Assembly (NCBI RefSeq): GCF_030345695.1
Contig: NZ_JAUASV010000017.1
Location: 1 to 64,000, forward strand
From: Galbitalea sp. SE-J8
GTDB taxonomy: Bacteria; Actinomycetota; Actinomycetes; Actinomycetales; Microbacteriaceae
DNA length: 64,000 bases
Direction of reading: 5' to 3'
Position numbers and translations under genes: made by a program
The notes under the pieces: generated by a model
What the model was told of the DNA's origin: nothing
Database searches by the model: none
What the model saw: only the letters and a program-made list of their open reading frames with translations
Shown here: positions 17,111 through 25,702 of the stretch, one piece after another
Numbering within the stretch: the first letter of the stretch is position 1
Layout of the letters: every line of letters starts with the position of its first letter

Positions 17111-19759
17111 CTAACAGGTGGGCTGGGCGACGCCGATGCGCACGAGGCCGTCCTTCGCCTTCACGGTTCCGGGGTCGGGCGCCTGGTCGACGACCGTACC
17201 CGTGGGCTCGCCGACGGTGACCGGCGTGGTCGTGCCGTCGATGAGGCCGTCACCATCGGCATCCTGCGCTGTGGTGTCGCCCGAGGCGACGCAGTAGACC
17301 CCCACGGTGAGCCCCGCGGAGGAGATCTCGGACTGGGCGTCGGCCTGGGTCATGCCGGTGTAGTCCTCGACCTCGATGCCCGCTCCATCGCTGATCGTGA
17401 GCGTGATGAGCGCGTGCGGCGAGCCGGTGCCCTTCGGGGCCTGATCGATCACGGTGCCCTTGGGCTCGGTGCCGGTCTTCGTCATCACCGAGCTCGGGTC
17501 GTACGTGAAGCCATCGGCCACGATCTTGGCTGCGGCCTTCGCCTCGGTCATGCCGATGTAGCTCGGCACCGGCACCTTGACGCCGGTGTTGTAGATCGGC
17601 TCCGGCTGCTGGAACTCGCCACCCGGGTAGAGCTGGTCCATCTTCGCGAGGATGGCGCGCTCGATGAGGTGCCGCTGGTTGCCGCCGTACGTGCCCCCGC
17701 CGGAATACGTGCGGATCGGGAAATCGCCCTGGATGTTGCCGTACCAGACGGTCGTCGCGGCGCGCGTCGAGGCGCCGGTGACCCAGGTCTGCCTCGAGTC
17801 GTTCGTCGTGCCCGTCTTGCCGATCAGCTGCGTGCCGTCGCGCGGGTTCGACGGATAGGCCGCCATGGCGCCCTTGAGCGCCGACTGCGCGGCCACCGCG
17901 ACCGGCTCCGGGATGCCACGGGAGCAGTCAGCGGTCTGGCCGCCGAGGTCGGCGCCCGTGCGGTCGACGACCTTGTCGAGCACGATCGGCGCGCAGTACA
18001 CGCCGTCGTTCGCGATCGCCGCGTACGCGGCGGCCACCGTCAGCGGGGCGATCTCGTTGACGCCGAGCACCGAGGACGGGTTGTTCCACAGCTCGTCGCC
18101 GTCGGCGCGGTGCACGCCGAGAGACGTGGCGATCTTCGACGTGTCGCACAGGTCGAGCTGGAGGGCCATCGAGATGAACGCGCCGTTCGTCGAGCGGGCG
18201 GTCGCGGACCGCACGGAGATGTTGCCGCCGCCGGAGCCCGGGTCGTTGCGGAACTGGTACGTGCCGGTGAACGGCGTCTCGCTGTCCGGGTTCGACACGA
18301 GCTTCTTCGGGTACGGGCAGGTGTCGACGAAGAGGTGCTGGTCGACCGTGCGCGGGTTTCCGTTCACGTACTCGTCGAGCCCGTGGTCGTGCTCGAGCCA
18401 GTTGAGCAGGGTGAAGACCTTGTAGGTCGAGCCGACCTGGAATCCGCTCGATCCGCCGTATTCCCGGTCGGTGTTGAAGTTGACGGCACTCGTCGTGTCG
18501 TCGCCGGTGCCCGTGTCGTCGAAGGTCTTGTTCTGGGCCATCGTGAGCACGCGCCCGGTGCCGGTCTCGACCGTGACGGCGGAGGCGCCGAGGTCGAGCC
18601 GGGTCTCGTTCGCCGGCGCGTACTGCTGCACCGCGTTCTGCGCGACCTTCTGCAGCGGGATGTTCAGGCTCGTGTAGAGCGTGTAGCCGCCGACCCGCCA
18701 GTTGTACTCGCGCTCGTCGGCGTCCTTGCCGAGCATCGCGAAGTTCTTCACGTTCTTGACGACGTAGTCGCAGAACTGCTTCGCGTACTTGTTCGCGGCG
18801 ACGCATCCGTTGCGGGGCGTGGTGATCTTCAGCGAGTCGTTCTTGCTGCCGATCACGATCGCCTTCGCCTTGTCGTGCTCGGCCCGGTCGATGTAGCCGT
18901 ACGCGAGCTCGTTGTCGAGGATCACGTCGCGGCGCTTCGTGTTCGCCGCGTAGTTGGCCTTCTCGTCGAGGCGCAGCTTGTCCGGCGTCTGCACGGTCGC
19001 GATGAGGCTCGCGGCCTCGGCGGTGCTGAGGTCCTTGGCGTCCTTGTCGTAGTAGCGCTGCGCCGCCGCCTGGATGCCGTACACCGTGCCGCCGTAGTTC
19101 GCGATGTTGAGGTACGCGAGCAGGATCTCGTTCTTCGTGTACTTCTTCTCGAGCTCGACGGCCGACTTCATCTCGGTGAGCTTGCGATCGACCGACTGCG
19201 CCTGGCACGCGGTCACCGCGGCGCGGTACTTCGCGAACTCCTCCTTGTCCTGCCCGGAGTTCGGGTACTTCTTGAACGCGTCGGCGATGCAGATGTTCTT
19301 CACGAGCTGCTGCGTGAGCGTCGATCCGCCCTGCGTGTCGCCGGATGCGGTGGACAGCACCGCACGCACGAGACCCTGCGGGTCGATCGCGCCGTGCTGG
19401 TAGAAGCGATGGTCCTCGGCGGCGAGCACGGCGTCCTTCAGCGCCGGGGTCACGTCGTTCCAGGAGATCTCCTGGCGGTTCTGGCTGTAGACCCACGCGA
19501 TGGTGACCTCGCGGTCGCCGTCGTACGCCACGATCCGGTTCTGCTGCGGCTGGGCGCCGATCTCGTAGTCGTCGGAATCGTCGGAGAAGATCGGCAGCGA
19601 CGCGGATGCCACCCCCGTCGAGACGACGAGTGCCGGCACCGCGATGATCGCGACCGCGATCGCCACGAGGGCGGGCACGCCGACGCGCCGGCGGACCGAA
19701 CGCGTGCGCGCCGCCGCGGTCGATCGTCCGGGGCGTGAGGACCGGTCGCTACGAGGCAC
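17111..19759 (-). CDS. Second class A penicillin-binding protein with PASTA domains
   Basis: A paralogue of the PBP at 13368-16010, 882 residues from the chosen start. The cytoplasmic N-terminus is Arg/Ser rich, followed by one membrane helix. GT51 motifs are AAEDHRFYQHG, QGGSTLTQQLVKN and EILLAYLNIANYG. The transpeptidase has GSTYK (about residue 440), STN in ARSTNGAF and GKTGTT. Two PASTA-like repeats follow (PSYIGMTEAKAAAKIVADG, VEDYTGMTQADAQSEISSAG). The frame opens 54 bp earlier, but GTG at 19759 follows a -10 hexamer at leaderless spacing. Confidence 0.93.
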   Translation of the reverse strand: MPRSDRSSRPGRSTAAARTRSVRRRVGVPALVAIAVAIIAVPALVVSTGVASASLPIFSDDSDDYEIGAQPQQNRIVAYDGDREVTIAWVYSQNRQEISWNDVTPALKDAVLAAEDHRFYQHGAIDPQGLVRAVLSTASGDTQGGSTLTQQLVKNICIADAFKKYPNSGQDKEEFAKYRAAVTACQAQSVDRKLTEMKSAVELEKKYTKNEILLAYLNIANYGGTVYGIQAAAQRYYDKDAKDLSTAEAASLIATVQTPDKLRLDEKANYAANTKRRDVILDNELAYGYIDRAEHDKAKAIVIGSKNDSLKITTPRNGCVAANKYAKQFCDYVVKNVKNFAMLGKDADEREYNWRVGGYTLYTSLNIPLQKVAQNAVQQYAPANETRLDLGASAVTVETGTGRVLTMAQNKTFDDTGTGDDTTSAVNFNTDREYGGSSGFQVGSTYKVFTLLNWLEHDHGLDEYVNGNPRTVDQHLFVDTCPYPKKLVSNPDSETPFTGTYQFRNDPGSGGGNISVRSATARSTNGAFISMALQLDLCDTSKIATSLGVHRADGDELWNNPSSVLGVNEIAPLTVAAAYAAIANDGVYCAPIVLDKVVDRTGADLGGQTADCSRGIPEPVAVAAQSALKGAMAAYPSNPRDGTQLIGKTGTTNDSRQTWVTGASTRAATTVWYGNIQGDFPIRTYSGGGTYGGNQRHLIERAILAKMDQLYPGGEFQQPEPIYNTGVKVPVPSYIGMTEAKAAAKIVADGFTYDPSSVMTKTGTEPKGTVIDQAPKGTGSPHALITLTISDGAGIEVEDYTGMTQADAQSEISSAGLTVGVYCVASGDTTAQDADGDGLIDGTTTPVTVGEPTGTVVDQAPDPGTVKAKDGLVRIGVAQPTC

Positions 19760-19766
19760 GACGGGA

Positions 19767-19772
19767 ATCGTA
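19767..19772 (-). promoter_or_regulatory. -10 box of a leaderless promoter for the second PBP
   Basis: On the minus strand TACGAT is followed by 7 nt (TCCCGTC) and then GTG, the preferred start of the second PBP. Confidence 0.5.
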
Positions 19773-19884
19773 CGCGACGAGTCGCGTCCGGATCCGGGAG
19801 TCCACTCGACCACGGCCGGGACACAGCCGATCGTTATCCGCGCGGTGTCCGACGAGGGCTGTCGCTGGTCATGCTCGTCGTGAC

Positions 19885-19963
19885 GCTGCGGGACTTCGAC
19901 AGTTCGCCGACGAAGCGGATCTGCCGCGCTCGGGCGATCGCCCCGATCTCGCTCGCGACGTGC
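19885..19963 (-). pseudogene. Duplicated remnant of the acs 3' coding region
   Basis: Over 79 bp this matches 20181-20259 inside acs with about eight mismatches and no gaps. Read on the minus strand it still gives HVASEIGAIARARQIRFVGEL, against HVASEIGAIARPRQIYFVSEL in the intact gene. The two lie exactly 296 bp apart in the same orientation. It has no start, and the upstream and downstream parts of acs are missing, so it is a dead fragment left by a tandem duplication that included the acs 3' end. Confidence 0.8.
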
Positions 19964-20018
19964 ATGCGTGGAGGAGACGCCGTGGCAGCGAGAGCAGCCC
20001 GTCCATTCCGACGGCGCG

Positions 20019-22034
20019 TCACGTCTTTCGCGTCGGAACCGTGGTCGTGATCGAGGTCGTCGCGGGCGAGCCGCTCAGGTCTTCGATGAGCTTCATGACC
20101 GCAGGATCGGCGAGGGTCGTGGTGTCGCCGATGGGACGGCCCTCGGCCACGTCCCGGAGCAGGCGCCGCATGATCTTGCCGCTGCGCGTCTTCGGCAGTT
20201 CGCTGACGAAGTAGATCTGCCGCGGCCGGGCGATCGCCCCGATCTCGCTCGCGACGTGCTGCTTGAGCACCGTCTCGAACTCGGCGTCGCTGTGCTCGGC
20301 GCGGTGCCGCTCCTTCACGATGGCGTAGGCGACCACCGCCTGGCCGCTCATCTCGTCGCTCGCGCCGACGACCGCGGCCTCGGCGACGATCGGGTGCGAG
20401 ACGAGCGCCGACTCGATCTCCTGCGTCGAGAGCCGGTGACCCGCGACGTTCATGACGTCGTCGACCCGGCCGAGCAGGGTGATGTCGCCGTCGGCGTCGA
20501 CGTGCGCGCCGTCGCCGGCGAAGTAGATCCAGCGCCCGGCATCCGGGTCGCTGAACTTCGACCAGTAGGTCTCGACGAAGCGCGCGTGGTCGCCCCAGAT
20601 GCCGCGCAGCATCGACGGCCACGGCTCGGTCACGGCGAGCAGGCCGCCCCGCGGCGGCGCGACGCGACCGCCGTTCTCGTCCAGGATGTCGACCCGGATG
20701 CCGGGCAGCGCGGTCTGCGCGCTGCCCGGCTTGAGGGTCGTGATGCCGGGCAGCGCGGCGATCATGATCGCGCCCGTCTCCGTCTGCCACCAGGTGTCCT
20801 CGACGGGCGCGGTCCCGGCGCCGATGATGTCGCGGTACCAGATCCACGCCTCGGGGTTGATCGGCTCGCCCACGCTGCCGAGCAGGCGGATGCTCGACAG
20901 GTCGAAGCCCTGCGGGATCTGCCGGCCGAGCTTCATGGCCGAGCGGATGGCCGTGGGCGCCGAGTAGAAGATCGACACGCCGTACTTCTCGACGATCTCC
21001 CACCACCGGCCCGGGTGCGGCGTGTCGGGCGTGCCCTCGTAGAGCACCTGGGTCGCGCCGTTCGCGAGCGGACCGTACACGACGTAGGAGTGGCCGGTGA
21101 TCCAGCCGACGTCGGCGGTGCACCAGAACACATCCGTCTCCGGGTGCAGGTCGAACACGTTCTTGTGCGTGTAGGCGACCTGGGTGAGGTAGCCGCCCGA
21201 GGTGTGCAGGATGCCCTTCGGCTTGCCCGTGGTGCCCGACGTGTACAGGATGAACAGCGGGTTCTCCGCCTCGAAGCCCTGCGCCTCGTGCTCGGGGTCC
21301 GCGGCGTCGAGCGCGTCGTGCCACCAGTGGTCGCGGCCGTGAACCCACTCGACCTCGTTCTCGCCGCGGCGCACCACGAGCACGTCGGTGACGGATGTCG
21401 CGCCCGCCAGTGCTGCGTCGACGGCGGGCTTGAGCGGGAAGACCCGGCCCTTGCGCCATCCGCCGTCGGCCGTGATGACGACCTTCGCCTGCGCGTCGTC
21501 GACCCGGGACCGGATGCTCTCGGCGCTGAAGCCGCCGAACACGACCGAGTGCACGGCGCCCAGCCGCGCCACCGCGAGCATCGCGACGACGGCCTCCGGC
21601 ACGAGCGGGAGGTAGATGGCGACGCGATCGCCCTGCCCGACGCCGAGGGCCGCGAGCGCGTTCGCCGCGCGCTTCACCTCGGCGGTGAGCTCGGCGTACG
21701 TGATCGTCCGGGTGTCGCCGGGCTCGCCCTCCCAGTGGAACGCGACCCGGTCGCCGTTGCCCGCGTCGACGTGACGATCGAGGCAGTTGTAGGCGACGTT
21801 GAGCCGGCCGTCGCCGAACCAGCGGGCGACGGGGGCGTTCGTCCAGTCGAGCACCTCGGTGAACGGCACGTGCCAGCTCACCAGCTCGCGTGCCTGGCGC
21901 TCCCAGAACGCGAGGCGGTCGTCGGCCGCCTCGCGGTAGAGCTCCGGCGTGGCGACGGCGTCCGCGACGAACGCGGGATCGGGCGCGAAGCGGCGGTTCT
22001 CGGTGAGCAGGCTGTCGATCGAATCGGTGGACAT
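20019..22034 (-). CDS. acs: Acetyl-CoA synthetase
   Basis: Activates acetate to acetyl-CoA through acetyl-AMP. The 671-residue length fits AcsA. Motifs include the phosphate-binding YTSGTTGKPKG, WWQTETG, the ANL-superfamily hinge GRVDDVMNVAGHR and the C-terminal KTRSGKIMRR, whose SGK lysine is the regulatory acetylation site in the family. The frame extends upstream, but ATG at 22034 (STDSIDSLLTENR) is served by a GAGG ribosome-binding site and a -10 box 65 bp upstream. About 19 extra residues follow the normal end of the family (DLSGSPATTSITTTVPTRKT), next to the duplicated remnant. Confidence 0.96.
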   Translation of the reverse strand: MSTDSIDSLLTENRRFAPDPAFVADAVATPELYREAADDRLAFWERQARELVSWHVPFTEVLDWTNAPVARWFGDGRLNVAYNCLDRHVDAGNGDRVAFHWEGEPGDTRTITYAELTAEVKRAANALAALGVGQGDRVAIYLPLVPEAVVAMLAVARLGAVHSVVFGGFSAESIRSRVDDAQAKVVITADGGWRKGRVFPLKPAVDAALAGATSVTDVLVVRRGENEVEWVHGRDHWWHDALDAADPEHEAQGFEAENPLFILYTSGTTGKPKGILHTSGGYLTQVAYTHKNVFDLHPETDVFWCTADVGWITGHSYVVYGPLANGATQVLYEGTPDTPHPGRWWEIVEKYGVSIFYSAPTAIRSAMKLGRQIPQGFDLSSIRLLGSVGEPINPEAWIWYRDIIGAGTAPVEDTWWQTETGAIMIAALPGITTLKPGSAQTALPGIRVDILDENGGRVAPPRGGLLAVTEPWPSMLRGIWGDHARFVETYWSKFSDPDAGRWIYFAGDGAHVDADGDITLLGRVDDVMNVAGHRLSTQEIESALVSHPIVAEAAVVGASDEMSGQAVVAYAIVKERHRAEHSDAEFETVLKQHVASEIGAIARPRQIYFVSELPKTRSGKIMRRLLRDVAEGRPIGDTTTLADPAVMKLIEDLSGSPATTSITTTVPTRKT

Positions 22035-22098
22035 CGTCATCCTCGTGGCGTTCGAGCGCGGGAGCCGGGCGACCGCGGTGTCGGTGCCGGCGATGCCG

Positions 22099-22104
22099 AT
22101 CCTA
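22099..22104 (-). promoter_or_regulatory. Candidate -10 box for acs
   Basis: TAGGAT on the minus strand would start transcription near 22092, about 58 nt before the acs ATG. The -35 region is not recognisable. Confidence 0.45.
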
Positions 22105-22211
22105 GGACGCTCGGGCGGGTGTGACGCGCACCGGGCGCGGGGGAGCGCGCCGTCCCCCCGTGCTCCGTGTGCGCCCCGTGTGCGGACCCTCAGAACCGGC
22201 TGTGCTCTTCG

Positions 22212-22239
22212 TTGCGTCGCGCGAGCATCGAGGTACACT
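22212..22239 (+). promoter_or_regulatory. Promoter of the 6C small RNA
   Basis: TTGCGT (22212-22217) and TACACT (22234-22239) are separated by 16 bp and form one of the best -35/-10 pairs in the window. Transcription would start near 22246, just ahead of the two C-loop hairpins. Confidence 0.7.
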
Positions 22240-22245
22240 GAAGGC

Positions 22246-22344
22246 CGTCGAATTCCCATATTTGACGGGCAGCGCGCATCGATTCCCCCCAATCTGCGCT
22301 GCCGTGGCGGCGCCTGTTCCCCCCAACGGGCGCCGCCCCTCTTT
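22246..22344 (+). ncRNA. 6C small RNA
   Basis: Two hairpins in a row each expose six C residues in the loop. Hairpin 1 pairs GGCAGCGC (22268-22275) with GCGCTGCC (22296-22303), and its loop holds TTCCCCCCAA. Hairpin 2 pairs GGCGGCGCC (22306-22314) with GGCGCCGCC (22329-22337), again with TTCCCCCCAA, and is followed by CCTCTTT as a terminator. This is the definition of the actinobacterial 6C RNA (known as B11 in Mycobacterium), which pairs through its C-loops with G-rich ribosome-binding regions of target mRNAs. The ends are estimates from the promoter and the last stem. Confidence 0.88.
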
Positions 22345-22443
22345 AACCGCTTCTTCAATCGCGTCGTCGGCCTTCCGCTCCTCCCCACGGGGTGCCGGTC
22401 GCCGGCTTCGGCCACGGGCGGCGAGCGCCCCCGCGGGGCTGCC

Positions 22444-22449
22444 TATCGT
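22444..22449 (+). promoter_or_regulatory. -10 box of a leaderless tadA promoter
   Basis: TATCGT is followed by 6 nt (GCCGGG) and the tadA ATG. Whether GCCGGG acts as a weak ribosome-binding site cannot be excluded. Confidence 0.5.
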
Positions 22450-22455
22450 GCCGGG

Positions 22456-23562
22456 ATGCTCGACACCGCATCCGCCGATCGCCCCCGGTTCGTCGCCCGC
22501 CCCCCGGGCGCTTCGCCGGGTGCTGCCCCGGGCGGTCCGGCGGGTGCTTCGCGCGCGGACGCGGCCCGCTCGATCTGGGCGCCCGACGCTCCCGTGGCCG
22601 GCACGGATGCCGCGGCCCCGCCCGCCGTGCGGCGCGCGGGTGACGCGTTCGGCCCGCTCGCGCCGGTCATCGCCGACCCCGCCGTCACGGACGTGTTCGT
22701 CAACGGCGCGCAGGTCTGGGTCGACCGCGGGGCGGGACTCGTGCGCGCGGACGATGCCGAGCTCGCGCTCGAGCAGTCCGACGCGCGAGAGCTCGCCGTT
22801 CGCCTGCTCGCCCTCGGCGGCCGACACATCGACGAGGCCTCGCCGGCCGTCGACGCGCGACTGGCCGACGGCATCCGGGTGCACGCCGTGCTGCCGCCCG
22901 TGTCGACCTCGGGCCCGCTGCTCTCGGTGCGTCTGCCGCGCCTGGAGCGGCTCACCCTCGCCGACCTCGACGCCCAGGGCTTCTTCGCCGCCGTCGGGAT
23001 CGACCGCGTGCGCCGGCTCGTCGACCGCCGCGCGAACGTGCTCATCTCCGGCGCCGGCGGAACGGGCAAGACGACGATGCTCGCCGCGATGCTCGCTCGC
23101 GCGGCGCCCACCGAGCGCATCGTCGTGCTCGAAGACGTCGGGGAGCTGCGCATCGACCACCCGCACGTCGTGTCCCTCGAAGCGCGGCAGGCGAACCTCG
23201 AGGGGGCGGGTGAGATCGGTCTCGCGCGCCTCGTGCGGGAGGCGCTGCGGATGCGGCCCGACCGGCTCGTGCTCGGCGAGTGCCGCGGTGCGGAGGTGCG
23301 GGAGCTGCTCGCCGCGCTCAACACGGGACACGACGGAGGCGCGGGCACGATCCACGCCAACTCGCTCGCCGACGTGCCCGCGCGGCTCGAGGCGCTCGGC
23401 GCGATAGCGGGGCTCGGCGACGTCGCGGTGGCGCGCCAGGCCGTGAGCGCGATCGACGCCGTGCTGCACCTCGAACGCGTCGGCGGCCGACGATCGCTCG
23501 TCGCGGCCGGCCGCCTCGAGCTCGACGGCCGCGGCCGCCTCGCGATCGGCGAGCTCACGTGA
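22456..23562 (+). CDS. tadA: Tad pilus assembly ATPase (TadA/CpaF type)
   Basis: A 368-residue secretion ATPase that powers Flp-type pilus assembly. After a variable Ala/Pro N-terminus come the VFVNGAQVWVDRG block, the Walker A GAGGTGKTTM (about residue 200), the Asp box VVLEDVGELRI, the Walker B region RPDRLVLGECRGAE and the His-box GHDGGAGTIHANS. It heads a compact operon with a TadB-like membrane protein, a small pilin-like protein and two TadE-like proteins, the locus known in mycobacteria as Rv3659c-Rv3654c. Confidence 0.92.
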   Translation: MLDTASADRPRFVARPPGASPGAAPGGPAGASRADAARSIWAPDAPVAGTDAAAPPAVRRAGDAFGPLAPVIADPAVTDVFVNGAQVWVDRGAGLVRADDAELALEQSDARELAVRLLALGGRHIDEASPAVDARLADGIRVHAVLPPVSTSGPLLSVRLPRLERLTLADLDAQGFFAAVGIDRVRRLVDRRANVLISGAGGTGKTTMLAAMLARAAPTERIVVLEDVGELRIDHPHVVSLEARQANLEGAGEIGLARLVREALRMRPDRLVLGECRGAEVRELLAALNTGHDGGAGTIHANSLADVPARLEALGAIAGLGDVAVARQAVSAIDAVLHLERVGGRRSLVAAGRLELDGRGRLAIGELT

Positions 23563-24521
23563 GCCGGTCGCCGCGCCGGGGGAGCCCGTCGCTCGTCGAC
23601 CGCCTCCGCCGCCGCGGCCGGTCCGCGGAGCCGGTCACGGCCCTCGACGATCTGGCCCGCACGGTGCACCGGCTCAGCGTGCTGCTCGCAGCGGGGGTGC
23701 CGCCCGCCGCGGCGTGGCGCCACCTCGACGGGCCGGCCGCGGCATCCGTCGCTCCGGTGGCCGCGCGCGGCGGCGACGTGAGCGCGGCGCTCACCGGGCT
23801 GCCCGGAGCGGACGCCGCGTCCGTCAGCGCGCTGCGCGGCCTCGCCGCGGCCTGGTCGGTCGCGCTCGACAGCGGGGCGCCGCTCGCGGGCGCGCTGCGG
23901 CAGTTCGCTGCGGCGCTGCGGGGCCTCGCGCAGACCGAGCGGCAGGTGCGGACGGCGCTCGCCGGCCCGATCGCGACGGCGCGCATCGTGCTCGTGCTGC
24001 CCGCGATCGGCGTGCTGTTCGGGGTGGTGCTCGGCTTCGACACGCTCGGCGTCCTCGTCGGCTCGCCGCTCGGGTGGGCCTGCCTCGCGATCGGACTCGG
24101 CCTGCTCGTGGCGGCGTGGGCGTGGATGCGCGCGCTCGTGCGGCGGGCGCGTCCGGCCGACGCGACGCCCGGACTGCGCTGCGAGCTCGTCGCGATCGCC
24201 GTCTCGGGCGGCGGGGCGCTCAGCGCCGCGGTCGCGCGCGTCGACGCAGCGCTCGAGCGCGTGGGCATCGCCGACGACGCATCGGTCGTCGGCGACGTGC
24301 TCGCCCTGTCCGAGCGCGCGGGCGTTCCCGCGGCGGAGCTGCTGCGCGCCGAGGCCGAGGAGGCGCGGCGCTCGGCGGGCGCCGAGGCGGAGCGCCGCGC
24401 GGCCGCCCTCGGCGTGACGCTCATGCTGCCGCTCGGGCTCTGCGTGCTGCCCGCGTTCATCGCGCTCGGGGTGGTGCCGCTGCTCGCGGCCGTCATCTCG
24501 TCCACAGTCGGGAGTTTCTGA
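23559..24521 (+). CDS. Tad pilus inner-membrane platform protein (TadB/TadC-like)
   Basis: A 320-residue type II secretion F-domain protein. The N-terminal T2SSF helices (DDLARTVHRLSVLLAAGVPPAAAWRHL) precede two central hydrophobic segments around residues 145-190. A second helical region (CELVAIAVSGGGALSAAVARVDAAL) and a last hydrophobic segment at the C-terminus follow. The GTG overlaps the tadA stop. Mycobacterial loci have separate tadB and tadC genes; only one such gene is present here. Confidence 0.82.
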   Translation: MSRSPRRGSPSLVDRLRRRGRSAEPVTALDDLARTVHRLSVLLAAGVPPAAAWRHLDGPAAASVAPVAARGGDVSAALTGLPGADAASVSALRGLAAAWSVALDSGAPLAGALRQFAAALRGLAQTERQVRTALAGPIATARIVLVLPAIGVLFGVVLGFDTLGVLVGSPLGWACLAIGLGLLVAAWAWMRALVRRARPADATPGLRCELVAIAVSGGGALSAAVARVDAALERVGIADDASVVGDVLALSERAGVPAAELLRAEAEEARRSAGAEAERRAAALGVTLMLPLGLCVLPAFIALGVVPLLAAVISSTVGSF

Positions 24522-24615
24522 CCGGTTTCCACATCGCGTCCCGCGGCGTCGGTGCGGGCGCGCATCCTGGTCCCGCTCGCGCCGACGACCATCACGAGGG
24601 AATGAGGACACACCG

Positions 24616-24804
24616 ATGAGAGACCTGCGGATGCGACTGCGCGAGCTGCGCGATCGCGAGGAGGGCGCGGCCACGGCCGAGTACGCGATCACGATCATGG
24701 CGGCGGTCGGCTTCGCCGGGCTGCTCGTCGTGATCATGAAGAGCGACCAGGTGCGCGGCCTGCTCACCGATCTCGTGCAGAACGCGCTCTCGTACGGCGG
24801 CTGA
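24616..24804 (+). CDS. Small Flp/DUF4244-type pilin-like protein
   Basis: A 62-residue protein with a charged N-terminus (MRLRELRDREEGAATAEYAI) followed by one hydrophobic helix. The EEGAATAEYAIT stretch is the actinobacterial pilin pattern: the cleavage and assembly region with a conserved Glu five residues after the processing site. It is the likely major pilin subunit of the Tad system encoded around it. GAGGACACACCG precedes the ATG. Confidence 0.82.
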   Translation: MRDLRMRLRELRDREEGAATAEYAITIMAAVGFAGLLVVIMKSDQVRGLLTDLVQNALSYGG

Positions 24805-24807
24805 GTC

Positions 24808-25167
24808 GTGCGGACGATCGGCCGGGAGGGGCGGCGAGCGGATGCCGGCGGCGTGACCGCCGAGTTCGCCGCCGCGCTCCCGGCCGTCGTGCTGCTGCTC
24901 GTCGGCTGCCTCGCCGGGCTGCAGCTCGTCGGCGACACCGTGCGCCTGCAGGACGCCGCGGGGATCGCCGCGCGCGGCGCGGCGCGCGGGGAGGACGGCG
25001 CGTCGGCGTCGGCCCGTGCGGCCGCCGCGGTGCCCGGGGCGCGGATCGCGATCGGGCACGACGGCGACCTGGTGTGCGCGACGGCGTCCGCGCGTTCCGC
25101 GGCGGCGGGCGCGCTGCTGCGCGTGCGGCTCGCGGCGCGCAGCTGCGCCCTCGACGGCGGGCGATGA
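24808..25167 (+). CDS. TadE-like minor pseudopilin
   Basis: A 119-residue protein with the TadE signature at its start: GGVTAEFAAALPAVVLLLVGCLAGLQL, a pilin-like helix with the conserved Glu. The rest is a small Ala/Arg-rich periplasmic domain with two cysteines (CATASA and RSCALD) that could form a disulfide. It starts with GTG 3 bp after the pilin gene and overlaps the next gene. Confidence 0.8.
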   Translation: MRTIGREGRRADAGGVTAEFAAALPAVVLLLVGCLAGLQLVGDTVRLQDAAGIAARGAARGEDGASASARAAAAVPGARIAIGHDGDLVCATASARSAAAGALLRVRLAARSCALDGGR

Positions 25168-25577
25168 CCGCGGCCGGGCCGAGGCGACCGCCTGGTGACC
25201 GACCGCCCGGAGGCCGGCCGCCCGACCGCGGACCGCGTTCGAGCGCCGAGCGCGGCGCCGGCTCGCTTCTCGCGGTCGGGGTGGTCGCGGCATCCGTCGC
25301 CCTGCTGGCGCTCGCGGTACCTCTATATACGGTGCTCGCCGGGCGCAGCCGGATCGCGGCCACGGCGGACGCCTCGGCGCTCGCCGCAGCGGATGCCGCA
25401 TCCGGCGCGATCGCCGGCGAGCCGTGCACCGCGGCGAAGAGCGTGGCGCGCGGCAACGGTGCGCGGCTCGACGCGTGCGTGGTCGACGGACTCGTCGTGA
25501 CGGTGCGCGCGACCGCGTCGATCGGGGGCCTCGCGGTCGCCGTCGCGGCGACCGCGGGACCGCCCGGCACCCGGTAA
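25164..25577 (+). CDS. TadE-like protein of the Rv3654c type
   Basis: A 137-residue protein. After a Pro/Arg/Gly cytosolic stretch comes ERGAGSLLAVGVVAASVALLALAVPLYTVLAGRSRIAATADASALAAADA, matching the Rv3654c-like proteins that close actinobacterial Tad operons. Two cysteines follow in the periplasmic part. The ATG overlaps the TadE gene (ATGA). Its exact role in the pilus is not known. Confidence 0.78.
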   Translation: MTAAGPRRPPGDRPPGGRPPDRGPRSSAERGAGSLLAVGVVAASVALLALAVPLYTVLAGRSRIAATADASALAAADAASGAIAGEPCTAAKSVARGNGARLDACVVDGLVVTVRATASIGGLAVAVAATAGPPGTR

Positions 25578-25627
25578 GGCGATCCTCGCTCGGAGCTGCC
25601 GGTGAGCACGGGCGGGCGGCACGTGTG

Positions 25628-25633
25628 TATCTT
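25628..25633 (+). promoter_or_regulatory. Candidate -10 box for topA
   Basis: TATCTT lies 70 bp before the topA start, inside the 125-bp gap after the pilus operon. The leader would contain the GAGAGGAAG ribosome-binding site. Confidence 0.45.
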
Positions 25634-25702
25634 GTCCCCCTGGGGGCGCGCCATCGCGCCGAATCGAGGCCCGCACGCCGGGCCCGGGGAGAGGAAGCAC
25701 CC

